Assembly (NCBI RefSeq): GCF_030246885.1
Contig: NZ_CP126739.1
Coordinates: 3,224,001 to 3,288,000, forward strand
Reading direction: 5' to 3'
Length of the DNA stretch: 64,000 nt
Source of the DNA: Microbacterium sp. zg-B185
GTDB lineage: Bacteria; Actinomycetota; Actinomycetes; Actinomycetales; Microbacteriaceae
The notes beneath the pieces were generated by a model. That model had not been told where the DNA came from, ran no database searches, and saw nothing but the letters and a program-made list of their open reading frames with translations. Within the stretch, counting starts at the first letter, position 1. The number at the start of each line of letters is the position of its first letter. Of this stretch, positions 8,397 through 15,904 are shown piece by piece. A program made the position numbers and the translations under genes.

Positions 8397-8827
8397 TCGA
8401 ACTACGTGGACGCGGTATCGTCCCGGGCGTCGTCGAGGCCGAAGCCCTGGTCACCCGCGACGCGATCTCGGGCTTCGGCGGCATCGATGTCGCCACCGGC
8501 ACGGTGATCGAGCCACGTCACGAGCTGTTCGGGGTCTGCTTCACCGGTAAGGTGCTGGTCTTCCCCGGCGCGAAGGGTTCATCCGGCTGGTCGGGGTTTT
8601 TCCAGAGCACGCGACTGATGGGCACGGCACCTGCGGCGATGGTGTTCCGCGTGATCACGACGAAGGCGGTGCTCGGTGCTATCGTCACGCGGGTGCCGAC
8701 CGTCGTGGAGGCGATGCCGGACCCCCTCGAGACCATTCGAACCGGCGATCGCGTGCGCGTGGACGGCGACACCGGGCTCATCACGATCCTCGACCGAGGC
8801 AGGCAGCAGGCGGGTTTCACTGAGTGA
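8393..8827 (+). CDS. Aconitase X, swivel-domain (small) subunit (DUF126 type)
   Basis: 144 residues forming the mobile swivel domain that completes the AcnX active site. Family features: GRGIVPGVVEAEALVTRD at the N-terminus, FGGIDVATGTVIEPRHELFG, then GKVLVFPGAKGSS, where the serines of the GSS stretch are expected to contact substrate, and APAAMVF. The GTG start overlaps the large-subunit stop, so a 1:1 heterodimer is expected. The final codons run into the candidate operator at 8815-8829. The usual GRGSS form is AKGSS here, a modest departure that could reflect another substrate. Confidence 0.85.
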   Translation: MIELRGRGIVPGVVEAEALVTRDAISGFGGIDVATGTVIEPRHELFGVCFTGKVLVFPGAKGSSGWSGFFQSTRLMGTAPAAMVFRVITTKAVLGAIVTRVPTVVEAMPDPLETIRTGDRVRVDGDTGLITILDRGRQQAGFTE

Positions 8828-8829
8828 AA
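8815..8829. promoter_or_regulatory. Candidate operator, perfect 7-bp palindrome TTTCACT-G-AGTGAAA
   Basis: Perfect inverted repeat spanning the stop codon of the AcnX small subunit, 90 bases before the importer binding-protein gene. It shares TTTC-N4-AGTGAAA with 5316-5330. It may control an internal promoter for the transporter genes; the IclR-type regulator at 11819 is the likely, unproven, ligand. Confidence 0.5.
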
Positions 8830-8919
8830 GGAGTGCTGGAGCCCGCGCACACAACTAGGCAGACTCAACCCGCCCCCCGCGATGCCGCGGGCAGGCGGAA
8901 CCCGACACAGGAGTCAGGC

Positions 8920-10020
8920 ATGATCACAGCAGTGACACACCGCACCACACGATCCCCGAAGCGGCGGATCGCGAAGATCGTCGCGGCCACCCTTGCCGCC
9001 GGAGCGCTCGCGCTCTCCGGATGTGCGAGTTCCGCCCCTGAGCCCGGTGGCACCGAAGCGGCTCCCGAGGCCAAGCTCACCAAGATGGTGGTCGTCACCT
9101 TCCTTCCCCTGGAGTCCTTCACCTTCACACCGGAGATGTTCGCCTACGCCGGCGGCTACTTCGAGAAGCACGGACTGGATGTCCAGCTGCAGCCCGTGCA
9201 GGGCACCGCCGCGGCGATCCAGACTCTGCTGGGCGGCGCGACTCCGATCACGCGGGCCAGCACGGTCGACGTCTTCCCCGCCATGGAGAAGGGCCAGCCC
9301 ATCGTCGCCATCGGCACGATGGCATACAAGTCGAACCTGCGGGTCGCATCCGCGAAGGAGAACGCGATCGAGTCGGCCGCCGACATGGAGGGCCAGGTCA
9401 TGGGCATGGGCTCGATCGGTGGAACGAGCGAGAAGATGCTGAACCTCGCCCTCGACGACGCCGATGTCCCCCGCGACTCGGTGACGCGTCAGGCGGTCCC
9501 GGTGACCGGAGCGACCTTCGAGCTGGTCAAGCAGAAGCAACTGGCCGGCTACATCGTGAGCCTGGACACCTCCATCGCCCTCGCGGAGCAGAACCCCGAC
9601 GCGGTCATCAGCTCCGCCGATCTGGGCGACGCGCCCGACCTGCAGACCTGGATCACGACCCCGGCGAACCTGGAGGACCCGGACAAGGTCAAGGACATTC
9701 AGGCGTTCCTCTCCGCGATCCGCGAGGCGACCCAGTTCGTCATCGACGACGCCGAGAACGACTTCGAGAACGTCCTTCAGATTCTCCGCGACAGCGGCGA
9801 CTTCGCCTTCGCCGCGCTGGATGACGACGATGTGGCACGCCAGGCGCTCGAGGTGTACACCAGCCAGACGTGGATCGATGCCGAGGGCGACCGCGCGCTG
9901 CTGGAGAACGACTTCGACGGATGGGTTGCAGCGTACGAGACGTACGCGAAGTCCGGTCTCCTCGAAGGCGGCAAGGACCCGCTGGAGTGGATCACCGACG
10001 ACTACCTGCCCACCGACTGA
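8920..10020 (+). CDS. ABC importer substrate-binding lipoprotein (NMT1/THI5-like, SsuA/TauA type)
   Basis: 366 residues. A charged N-terminus (HRTTRSPKRR), hydrophobic segment and lipobox ALSGC near residue 33 show a secreted lipoprotein. The mature part has the NMT1/THI5-like layout: FTFTPEMFAYAGGYFEKHGL (receding-partner helix near 65), the GGATPITRAS stretch and GMGSIGGTSEKM. Such proteins feed SsuC/TauC-type permeases and bind small organics such as sulfonates, pyrimidines or aromatic acids; I cannot assign the ligand. ATG at 8920 has GGAG 7 bases upstream. A 13-bp hairpin follows the gene, consistent with higher expression than the ATPase and permease. Confidence 0.86.
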   Translation: MITAVTHRTTRSPKRRIAKIVAATLAAGALALSGCASSAPEPGGTEAAPEAKLTKMVVVTFLPLESFTFTPEMFAYAGGYFEKHGLDVQLQPVQGTAAAIQTLLGGATPITRASTVDVFPAMEKGQPIVAIGTMAYKSNLRVASAKENAIESAADMEGQVMGMGSIGGTSEKMLNLALDDADVPRDSVTRQAVPVTGATFELVKQKQLAGYIVSLDTSIALAEQNPDAVISSADLGDAPDLQTWITTPANLEDPDKVKDIQAFLSAIREATQFVIDDAENDFENVLQILRDSGDFAFAALDDDDVARQALEVYTSQTWIDAEGDRALLENDFDGWVAAYETYAKSGLLEGGKDPLEWITDDYLPTD

Positions 10021-10038
10021 CCGAGCACTCCCGCCGGC

Positions 10039-10069
10039 GCCGTCCCACCCGTTTCCCGGGTGGGACGGC
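10039..10069 (+). terminator. Intercistronic hairpin after the binding-protein gene
   Basis: Perfect 13-bp stem (10039-10051 with 10057-10069) and 5-base loop TTTCC, between binding-protein stop and ATPase start. No T-tract. Probably stabilises the upstream message or reduces read-through, a common way to make more binding protein than transporter. Confidence 0.6.
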
Positions 10070-10101
10070 GCGGCACACCGATACGAGAGGCAACACCTCC
10101 C

Positions 10102-10929
10102 ATGACAAATGAGACGCTCGTGCCGAGCGCATCACCCGTCGCCGTAGAGCCACCGCGGTTGCGCATCCAGGACATCGGGCGCGACTTCCACACCCGCAAC
10201 GGCGTCACCCACGCGGTCTCCGGCGTGAACCTGAGCATCGAGCGGGGCGAGTTCGTCGCCCTGATCGGCCGCTCCGGCTGCGGCAAGACCACCCTGCTGC
10301 GCATGATCGGCGGACTGCTCCCGCCCAGCACCGGCACCGTCGAGGTCGACGGCAAGTCGCTGTGGCGCGGCGGTCACGTGGATCCGTCCGCGGTCACGAA
10401 GCTGGGCTTCGTGTTCCAGGAGAGCAACCTGTTCCCGTGGTTCTCCATCCTGGACAACATCGCCCTACCGCTCAAGCTCCGAGGCGTGGGCAAAGCCGAG
10501 CGGCGGGAGCGGGCTGCCGAGCTGGCGCGGCTGGTCGGCCTCACCGGGTTCGAGCGCTCCTACCCGCGTGAGCTGTCCGGAGGGATGCGCCAGCGCGCCG
10601 CCATCGCGCGGGCGCTGAGCACGGAGCCGGAACTTCTGCTGATGGACGAGCCGTTCGGGGCGCTGGACGCGCTCACCCGAGAGCGGATGAACCTGGAGCT
10701 TCAGCGCATCGTGCTGGAGACGAATTCGACGGTGGTCTTCGTCACGCACGACATCCCCGAGGCGGTCTTCCTCGCGGACCGGGTCGTGCACATGACCCCC
10801 CGTCCCGGTCGGATCCGTCAGATCCTGCCGGCGGAATTCCCCAAGCCTCGCGCCGTCGAGGTCACCACGACCCCTGAGTTCAACGAGATCGTGCGCATCC
10901 TGCGTCGCGACCTCGACGAGGAGGAATGA
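10102..10929 (+). CDS. ABC importer ATPase (SsuB/TauB/NrtD type)
   Basis: 275 residues, cytoplasmic ATPase of the importer. Walker A GRSGCGKTT, Q-loop VFQESNLFPW, signature LSGGMRQRAAIARAL, Walker B LLMDEPFGALDALTRE and switch histidine FVTHDI are all intact. The signature and the D-loop form are those of nitrate/taurine/sulfonate-type importers. ATG at 10102 is chosen over an upstream in-frame codon at 10060, which lies in the hairpin region; CACCTCC just before the ATG is a weak ribosome binding site. Four bases separate it from the permease. Confidence 0.92.
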   Translation: MTNETLVPSASPVAVEPPRLRIQDIGRDFHTRNGVTHAVSGVNLSIERGEFVALIGRSGCGKTTLLRMIGGLLPPSTGTVEVDGKSLWRGGHVDPSAVTKLGFVFQESNLFPWFSILDNIALPLKLRGVGKAERRERAAELARLVGLTGFERSYPRELSGGMRQRAAIARALSTEPELLLMDEPFGALDALTRERMNLELQRIVLETNSTVVFVTHDIPEAVFLADRVVHMTPRPGRIRQILPAEFPKPRAVEVTTTPEFNEIVRILRRDLDEEE

Positions 10930-10933
10930 CGAC

Positions 10934-11728
10934 ATGTCACCCCGAATGTTGAAAGCACTGCCGTGGATCGTCACGCCGTCGCTCGTGGTCATCATCGTCG
11001 TCGCCTGGTGGGCGATTGTGACGCTGCTGAACGTCAACCCGTTCATCTTCCCGCCGCCGCAGGCCGTGGGCGCATCGTTCATCCAGCTGCTGTCCGAACC
11101 GCGCACGTGGGCGGCCGTCGTCGTGACGGTGAGCGAGGTCATCATCGGCTTCGTGATCGCGGTCGTGTGCGGTGTGGTGGTGGGCGTCGTCCTGGGCAAG
11201 GTGCAATGGCTGGAACTCAGCCTCCGGCCCCTGATCGTCATCGCGCAGGTTGCTCCGAAGGTGGCCTTCGTGCCCCTGTTCGTGATCTGGTTCGGTTTCG
11301 GTCTGACCTCCAAGGTCGTCCTGGCGGCGCTGCTGGCGTTCTTCCCGATCATGCTCAACGTGCTGCTCGGCGTGCGTTCGGTCGAGCAGGGCCACCGTGA
11401 GGTGATGCAGAGCCTGAACGCGAGCAGGCGTCAGACGTTCCTGCAGCTGGACATGCGCAGCCTGCAGCCGTACCTGTTCGCGGGCATGGAGGTCGGCATC
11501 GTCCTGGCGACGATCGGCGCCATCGTGGGCGAGTACCTGGGCGGCAACAACGGCCTCGGAAACATGGTCGTCTCCGCGATGAACTCCCTGGATGCGGCGA
11601 GGACGTTCGCGCTGATCCTCTTGCTGTCGATCATCGGCCTCGTGCTGTATCTGATCGTCAACGAGGCCAAGCGGTTCGTGATCCCGTGGCACGAGTCCGT
11701 GTACGGGCTGCGGAACGTCAGCGCGTAG
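10934..11728 (+). CDS. ABC importer permease (SsuC/TauC type)
   Basis: 264 residues with about six hydrophobic segments, the first at roughly residues 9-30. The EAA-type coupling loop is visible as SLNASRRQTFLQLDMRSL near 158-175 followed by a glycine-containing helix (FAGMEVGIVLATIGAIVGEY). It should form a homodimer with the ATPase at 10102 and the lipoprotein at 8920. The gene ends 19 bases before a 19-bp inverted repeat. Confidence 0.9.
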   Translation: MSPRMLKALPWIVTPSLVVIIVVAWWAIVTLLNVNPFIFPPPQAVGASFIQLLSEPRTWAAVVVTVSEVIIGFVIAVVCGVVVGVVLGKVQWLELSLRPLIVIAQVAPKVAFVPLFVIWFGFGLTSKVVLAALLAFFPIMLNVLLGVRSVEQGHREVMQSLNASRRQTFLQLDMRSLQPYLFAGMEVGIVLATIGAIVGEYLGGNNGLGNMVVSAMNSLDAARTFALILLLSIIGLVLYLIVNEAKRFVIPWHESVYGLRNVSA

Positions 11729-11747
11729 CAGCAGCGGGTCTCCACGT

Positions 11748-11791
11748 CGCTTCGCGTTGCGATCCCTAGGATGGGATCGCAACGCGAAGCG
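11748..11791. promoter_or_regulatory. 19-bp perfect inverted repeat around a -10-like TAGGAT; candidate autoregulatory operator
   Basis: Arms 11748-11766 and 11773-11791 are exact reverse complements. The 6-base spacer is TAGGAT, which fits the actinobacterial -10 consensus TANNNT. It lies between permease and IclR genes. A repressor bound here would cover the promoter of the IclR gene; the same structure could also act as a hairpin ending the importer transcript, although no T-tract follows. Operator plus promoter is my preferred reading. Confidence 0.55.
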
Positions 11792-11818
11792 CGCGTGTAT
11801 CGGGACGGCGGCATACCA

Positions 11819-12616
11819 GTGGCGGAAGACAGGTCCCGCGATCGAATCCAGAGCATCGAGCGCGGCATCGAGGTGCTCCGGGCCTTCGGTGGTCACGACG
11901 CGGCGCTGAGCCCCAGTGAGATCGTCGCCCGGGTCGGCCTTCCGCGCCCGGTGGTGCGACGCATCCTGCTCACCTTCGCCCACCTCGGCTACGCCCGCTC
12001 GCAGAACGGCATGTGGAGCCTGACCCCCCGGATCCTCGAGCTCAGCGCCGGATACTTCTCCACCGCCTCGCTGCCCGAGGTCGCCTACCCCTTCATGGGA
12101 GAGGTGGTCGAGCGCACGGGCGAGACCTGCAGTGTGGGCGTGCTGGACGGCGTCGACATCATCCACGTCGCCCGCGTGGAGGACCGCCGTCCGCTTCCCG
12201 ACGCGGTGCGTGTGGGGATGCGCCTGCCGGCGCACGCGACGGCGCTCGGCAAGGTGCTGCTCGCGAACGCGCCGGATACGGCGGTGGACGACTACTTCCG
12301 CGTCGCCCCCCTCGAGGGTCACACACCGCAGACGATCGTGGACGAGTCCGACCTGCGCGACCGACTCGCGCTGGTGCGTGAGCGCGGCTTCGACGTCTCG
12401 GTCGAGGAGCTTCATCCCGGGATGCTCGCGGCCGCCGTGCCGATCCTCGTCGACTCCGAGGCGGTCGGGGCGCTGGCAGCGTCATCGACCACGGTGCGCG
12501 AGTCGGAGCAGAGCATGATCGAGGACGTCGTCCCGGTCCTGCGGGATGCCGCTGTGCGGGTCGCGCGCACCTATCGCAGCGCGAATCCGCAGCTGTTCCG
12601 GGCGGCCCGGGCATAG
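11819..12616 (+). CDS. IclR-family transcriptional regulator
   Basis: 265 residues, normal for the family. N-terminal winged helix: IQSIERGIEVLRAF, then LSPSEIVARVGLPRPVVRRIL as the recognition region; C-terminal effector domain with GVLDGVDIIHVARV, the LPAHATALGKVLLA signature near residue 140 and the late block GVGALAAS-like VGALAASSTT. GTG at 11819 is preferred over ATG at 11771, because the latter sits inside the 19-bp palindrome and its -10-like spacer. Last gene of the plus-strand arm and probably the regulator of this locus, sensing the imported compound or an intermediate. Confidence 0.87.
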   Translation: MAEDRSRDRIQSIERGIEVLRAFGGHDAALSPSEIVARVGLPRPVVRRILLTFAHLGYARSQNGMWSLTPRILELSAGYFSTASLPEVAYPFMGEVVERTGETCSVGVLDGVDIIHVARVEDRRPLPDAVRVGMRLPAHATALGKVLLANAPDTAVDDYFRVAPLEGHTPQTIVDESDLRDRLALVRERGFDVSVEELHPGMLAAAVPILVDSEAVGALAASSTTVRESEQSMIEDVVPVLRDAAVRVARTYRSANPQLFRAARA

Positions 12617-12618
12617 CG

Positions 12619-12660
12619 GCGCCCGGTCATCGCGCGCGTGTCGCGCGCAATGCCGGGCGC
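12619..12660. terminator. Bidirectional terminator hairpin
   Basis: Outer 8-bp stem GCGCCCGG (12619-12626) with CCGGGCGC (12653-12660), and an inner alternating CG stem. It lies between convergent genes: IclR ends at 12616, the FAD oxidoreductase at 12666. Confidence 0.6.
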
Positions 12661-12665
12661 ACTGG

Positions 12666-14033
12666 CTAGCTGACCGGCGCGGCGATGCCGGTCGGAAGGG
12701 TGGTGCCCAGGTAGGCGCCTGCGGCGGTGAGGCGGGCCTGGAGCTCGCCGATGTCGATGCCGGCAGCGCTGGTGCCCCCACTGAGCGCCAGGTCGGCGGC
12801 CGTGCCTGCGGCCTGGCCCATCACGAAGCACGGTCCGGTGACCCGCCCGGAGGACTGGCCACCCTGGGTCATCGATGCGCAGCGCCCGGCGACCAGCAGG
12901 TTCTCGACGACCTGAGGCACCAGCATCCGGTACGGGAGCTGGTTGTACCCGCGGGAGTCGACCGGCGCGAAGCGGAATTCCACGTCGCCGACCACGTGCG
13001 CCTCGACGGGCCAGCCGTTCACGCCGATGGTGTCGTCGAAGTCGGCGCAGCCGAGGACGTCGTCCTCGGTCAGCTGGTACGGCCCGACGATGCGGCGGGT
13101 CTCGCGGATTCCGATCGAGGGGGCGATGTCCACGATGTAGGAGTCCTGGAAGCCGGGGGTGACGGCTTTGATGAATGCGAACGTGTCCTTGACCTGCTGG
13201 CGGCCCTGGATCTCGCCGCGGGTGAGCTGCTCCACGTTCGTGCCGTCGACGGCCGAGCCGTCCTCGTTGGAGAGCTGCGTCAGGTTCGAGCGCCATTCCA
13301 GCGGGTTGCGCTGCGGGCGCACGATCGGCTTCTTGCGGGGAAAGCTGTGCGTGCCGGCCTCTTCGGCCTCCTCCATGATCCGGCGGATGGTCTTCCACGC
13401 CTCGCCGGCCTCTTCGGGGTGCACCCCGTTGATGCGGAACATCAGCGACGGGTACATGAGGTGTTCGGAGCGCTCGAACGGCGCCCCCGACCAGGCGGCC
13501 AGGTCGCCGTCGCCCGAGCCGTCGATGAAGAAGCGGCCGCGGATCGCGGCGCGACCGGACTTGGACTCCACCACGACAGCGTCGATCTTTGCAGTGTCGG
13601 CCATCACGACGTCGACGACGGCGGTATGGAAGAGCAGCTCGGCGCCGCTGGCCAGGACAAGCTCGTCGGCGGCGATCTTCAGGACGGAGATGTCGTACGA
13701 GAGCGCCTGGATGCGGTTGTCCACCGAGAGGTGCGGCTCGTTCAGTCCGTCCATCGCGGCCATGCGGTCCAGCAGTTCGTCGGCGTAGCCGCGGATGACG
13801 CGTCGGTCCTCGCCGTAGATCCGCGCGTGCAGCCCGCAGAACGTGGCGAGGCCGCCCATGGTCCCGGCGCCGCCGAGGAAGCCGTAGCGCTCGATGAGCA
13901 GAGTCGATCGGCCCGCGCGCGCCGCGGCGGTGGCGGCCATGATGCCGGCGGGGCCGCCACCGACCACGACGACGTCGTACTCGCCGATGACCGGCACGTC
14001 GGCGGCGGGCAGGTGGATGGTGGGGGTGCTCAT
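12666..14033 (-). CDS. FAD-dependent oxidoreductase (FAD_oxidored type)
   Basis: 455 residues. The N-terminal dinucleotide-binding motif VVVVGGGPAGIMAATAAARAG is at residues 18-38, followed by the acidic ERYGFLGGAGTMGG loop typical of the FAD_oxidored family; the C-terminal FAD motif is GRCASMTQGGQSSGRV near 405. Family members are uncharacterised or poorly characterised oxidoreductases often found in sugar-acid or heterocycle gene clusters. ATG at 14033 overlaps the dehydratase stop (ATGA), so it is co-translated with the dehydratase. It likely oxidises or reduces an intermediate of the same pathway. Confidence 0.87.
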   Translation of the reverse strand: MSTPTIHLPAADVPVIGEYDVVVVGGGPAGIMAATAAARAGRSTLLIERYGFLGGAGTMGGLATFCGLHARIYGEDRRVIRGYADELLDRMAAMDGLNEPHLSVDNRIQALSYDISVLKIAADELVLASGAELLFHTAVVDVVMADTAKIDAVVVESKSGRAAIRGRFFIDGSGDGDLAAWSGAPFERSEHLMYPSLMFRINGVHPEEAGEAWKTIRRIMEEAEEAGTHSFPRKKPIVRPQRNPLEWRSNLTQLSNEDGSAVDGTNVEQLTRGEIQGRQQVKDTFAFIKAVTPGFQDSYIVDIAPSIGIRETRRIVGPYQLTEDDVLGCADFDDTIGVNGWPVEAHVVGDVEFRFAPVDSRGYNQLPYRMLVPQVVENLLVAGRCASMTQGGQSSGRVTGPCFVMGQAAGTAADLALSGGTSAAGIDIGELQARLTAAGAYLGTTLPTGIAAPVS

Positions 14034-15796
14034 GCGGTCTCCGTCAGTGAAAGGGCGGATGCCTCGTCCGAGGCGTCCGACGTGCAGGGCCCGGCGGGGC
14101 GTGCGCACAGCACGGCTCCGCAGCTGAGCGGCTGGACGAGCTGCTCGTACTGGTCGAGCATGCCGCCGCCGGTGTCGCGGTCCGCAGGGGGCGCGTACGG
14201 CGGCCGGGCGGCGAGCTCGGCCGGATCCACGAGCAGATCGAGGCTGCCGGTGGCCAGGTCGATGTCGATGATGTCGTCGTCCTGCACGAGGCCGAGCGGC
14301 GCCCCGGGGGCCGAGGCCTCGGGGGAGACCTCGCCCACCGTCATGCCCTGGTTGACCAGGCCGCTGAACTGTCCGTCGGTGACCAGAGCGACGCTCTGGG
14401 CGAGGCCCTTCGCGTGCAGGGCGAAGATGAACGCGCTGGTCAGCCCCATGCCGGGTGCGCCCGAGACGCCGATGCCGCGGATCACGGCGACATCGCCATG
14501 GCGCAGCCGCCCGTTCGAGATGCCGTCGATGGCCTCCTCGCGGTTGGCGAAGATGCGGGCGGGGCCGGTGAACCGGCGCGGCCCGGGGTCGGGCACCGGA
14601 CGCTTGGCGACGGCTCCGCCCGGCGCGAGCGTGCCTCGCAGCACCGCGATCGCGGGATCGGTGCCGAACGGGTCGGCGATCGGGCGGATGATCTCCCCGT
14701 CGGCCGGCCGGGCGTCGGCGGCGTTCTCGGCGATCGTCTTGCCGGTCACGGTGAGCTGGTCGCCGTCGAGCAGCGGCAGCAGCTCGCGCAGGATGGTCGC
14801 CCCGCCGCCGACGTCTTCGAACTGCTCCACGAGCCACGGACCGTTCGGGCGCACCGAGGCCAGGAGGGGCGTGTCGCGGCCTAGCGTGCGGAAGGTCTCC
14901 CACACGTCGATGTCCAGACCGGATTCGACCGCGATCGCCTGGAGGTGCTTGATCGTGTTGATCGAGCCGCCCACAGCCAGCATCGTGCGCACGGCGTTGC
15001 GGATGGAGCCGTCCGTGATGATGGCACGCGGCCGGATGTCCCGTTCGATGAGGTCGACCAGGGCGACCGCGGACCGGCGGACCGAATCCCACATCGGTTC
15101 GCTGTTGGCGCGGACCGGAGCCGCGCCGGGGACGGCCATGCCGATCGCCTCGGCGACCATGTGCATCGAGTTCGCCGTCGCCAGCCCCGCGCACACCCCC
15201 GGGCCGAGGATCGCGTCGTCGGCGAGCTCCTCGAGGTGCTCGGTGGACTCGCCGGTGACGGCCGCCTTGGCGGCCAGCAGGAACACCTCCTCGACGTCGG
15301 CTTCGCGGCCCTCCGCGAGTCCGGAATGCTGGTACCCGCAGGGCACGATGATGGTGGGGATGTCCAGACGCCCGGCCGCCATCAGATGCGCGGGGGTGGT
15401 CTTGTCGCACGAGCTGAGGCAGATCATCGCGTCGAGTTTGGCGCCCTCGACCGCGGCTTCGATGTCGTTGACGATCAGATCGCGGCTGGGGAGGATGTAC
15501 CGGCCGGCGCGGCCGGCGCTCGTGACGAAGTCACTCGGGGCGACCGTGCGGATCTCGAAGGGCAGCACGCCCAGGGCGCGCAGCTCGGTCTTGAGCGCGT
15601 CGGCGACCTCGTCGAGGTGGGCGTAGCAGGCGGCCAGCTCGGAGGACGTGTTGACGATCGCGACCTTGGGCTTGAGCAGGTCGCCGGCCGGGATCCCGAG
15701 CGAGCGCCACTGCGCCCGACGCGCGATGCCCAGCGCGGATGTGGGCGGGAGGTTGCTGCGCAGGGGCCTGACGGCGTCGCTGGGTGAATCTGGCAT
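14030..15796 (-). CDS. IlvD/Edd-family dehydratase
   Basis: 588 residues, the size of dihydroxy-acid and sugar-acid dehydratases, which remove water from a vicinal diol acid to give a 2-keto acid. Visible landmarks: CYAHLDEVA (first cluster Cys), LSSCDKTTPAHLM (second Cys, Mg ligands), GVCAGLATANSMHMVAEAIG (third Cys) and TDGQFSG near the C-terminus. The residue-level pattern NTSSELAACYAHL and the extra C-terminal cysteines (LSCGAVLCARPAGPC) differ from housekeeping IlvD, arguing for a catabolic role. ATG with GAGGACG ribosome binding site. Tandem boxes lie upstream at 15864-15892. Could act on a sugar acid or branched dihydroxy acid. Confidence 0.87.
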   Translation of the reverse strand: MPDSPSDAVRPLRSNLPPTSALGIARRAQWRSLGIPAGDLLKPKVAIVNTSSELAACYAHLDEVADALKTELRALGVLPFEIRTVAPSDFVTSAGRAGRYILPSRDLIVNDIEAAVEGAKLDAMICLSSCDKTTPAHLMAAGRLDIPTIIVPCGYQHSGLAEGREADVEEVFLLAAKAAVTGESTEHLEELADDAILGPGVCAGLATANSMHMVAEAIGMAVPGAAPVRANSEPMWDSVRRSAVALVDLIERDIRPRAIITDGSIRNAVRTMLAVGGSINTIKHLQAIAVESGLDIDVWETFRTLGRDTPLLASVRPNGPWLVEQFEDVGGGATILRELLPLLDGDQLTVTGKTIAENAADARPADGEIIRPIADPFGTDPAIAVLRGTLAPGGAVAKRPVPDPGPRRFTGPARIFANREEAIDGISNGRLRHGDVAVIRGIGVSGAPGMGLTSAFIFALHAKGLAQSVALVTDGQFSGLVNQGMTVGEVSPEASAPGAPLGLVQDDDIIDIDLATGSLDLLVDPAELAARPPYAPPADRDTGGGMLDQYEQLVQPLSCGAVLCARPAGPCTSDASDEASALSLTETA

Positions 15797-15863
15797 GGTC
15801 GTCCTCGTCTCATGCGGTCGGCGCGGAAGGAATGGTCGTGCGGCCGACGTGATCTAGTGTACG

Positions 15864-15896
15864 CAATGCGGTCCGTACGTCGCAATGCGTACGGAC
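15864..15896. promoter_or_regulatory. Tandem 19-bp-spaced boxes and 9-bp palindrome upstream of the dehydratase
   Basis: Two copies of C-N-ATGCG begin at 15864 and 15883, exactly 19 bases apart. The second is embedded in a perfect 9-bp inverted repeat GTCCGTACG (15871-15879) and CGTACGGAC (15888-15896). The same 19-base arrangement occurs upstream of the ThDP enzyme at 17678-17706, suggesting one regulator for both transcription units. Confidence 0.55.
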
Positions 15897-15904
15897 CTGG
15901 GTGG

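Noticed and set aside
8828..8919. Riboswitch (for example TPP) before the NMT1/THI5-like binding protein
   Set aside because: The 92-base leader has no recognisable THI-box or similar conserved pairing; only a short GC dyad is seen.
11771..11818. Upstream ATG for the IclR regulator
   Set aside because: It lies within the spacer and arm of the 19-bp palindrome and its -10-like hexamer; the extra residues are not family-like.
14044..14052. A half-match (TTTCACTGA on the minus strand) to the TTTC-N4-AGTGAAA operator
   Set aside because: Only one half-site matches and it lies in the 3' coding end of the dehydratase.
12546..15626. Very long open frame on the plus strand opposite the FAD oxidoreductase and dehydratase
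   Set aside because: It is an antisense shadow of two strongly recognisable genes in high-GC DNA; its translation is low-complexity and resembles nothing.
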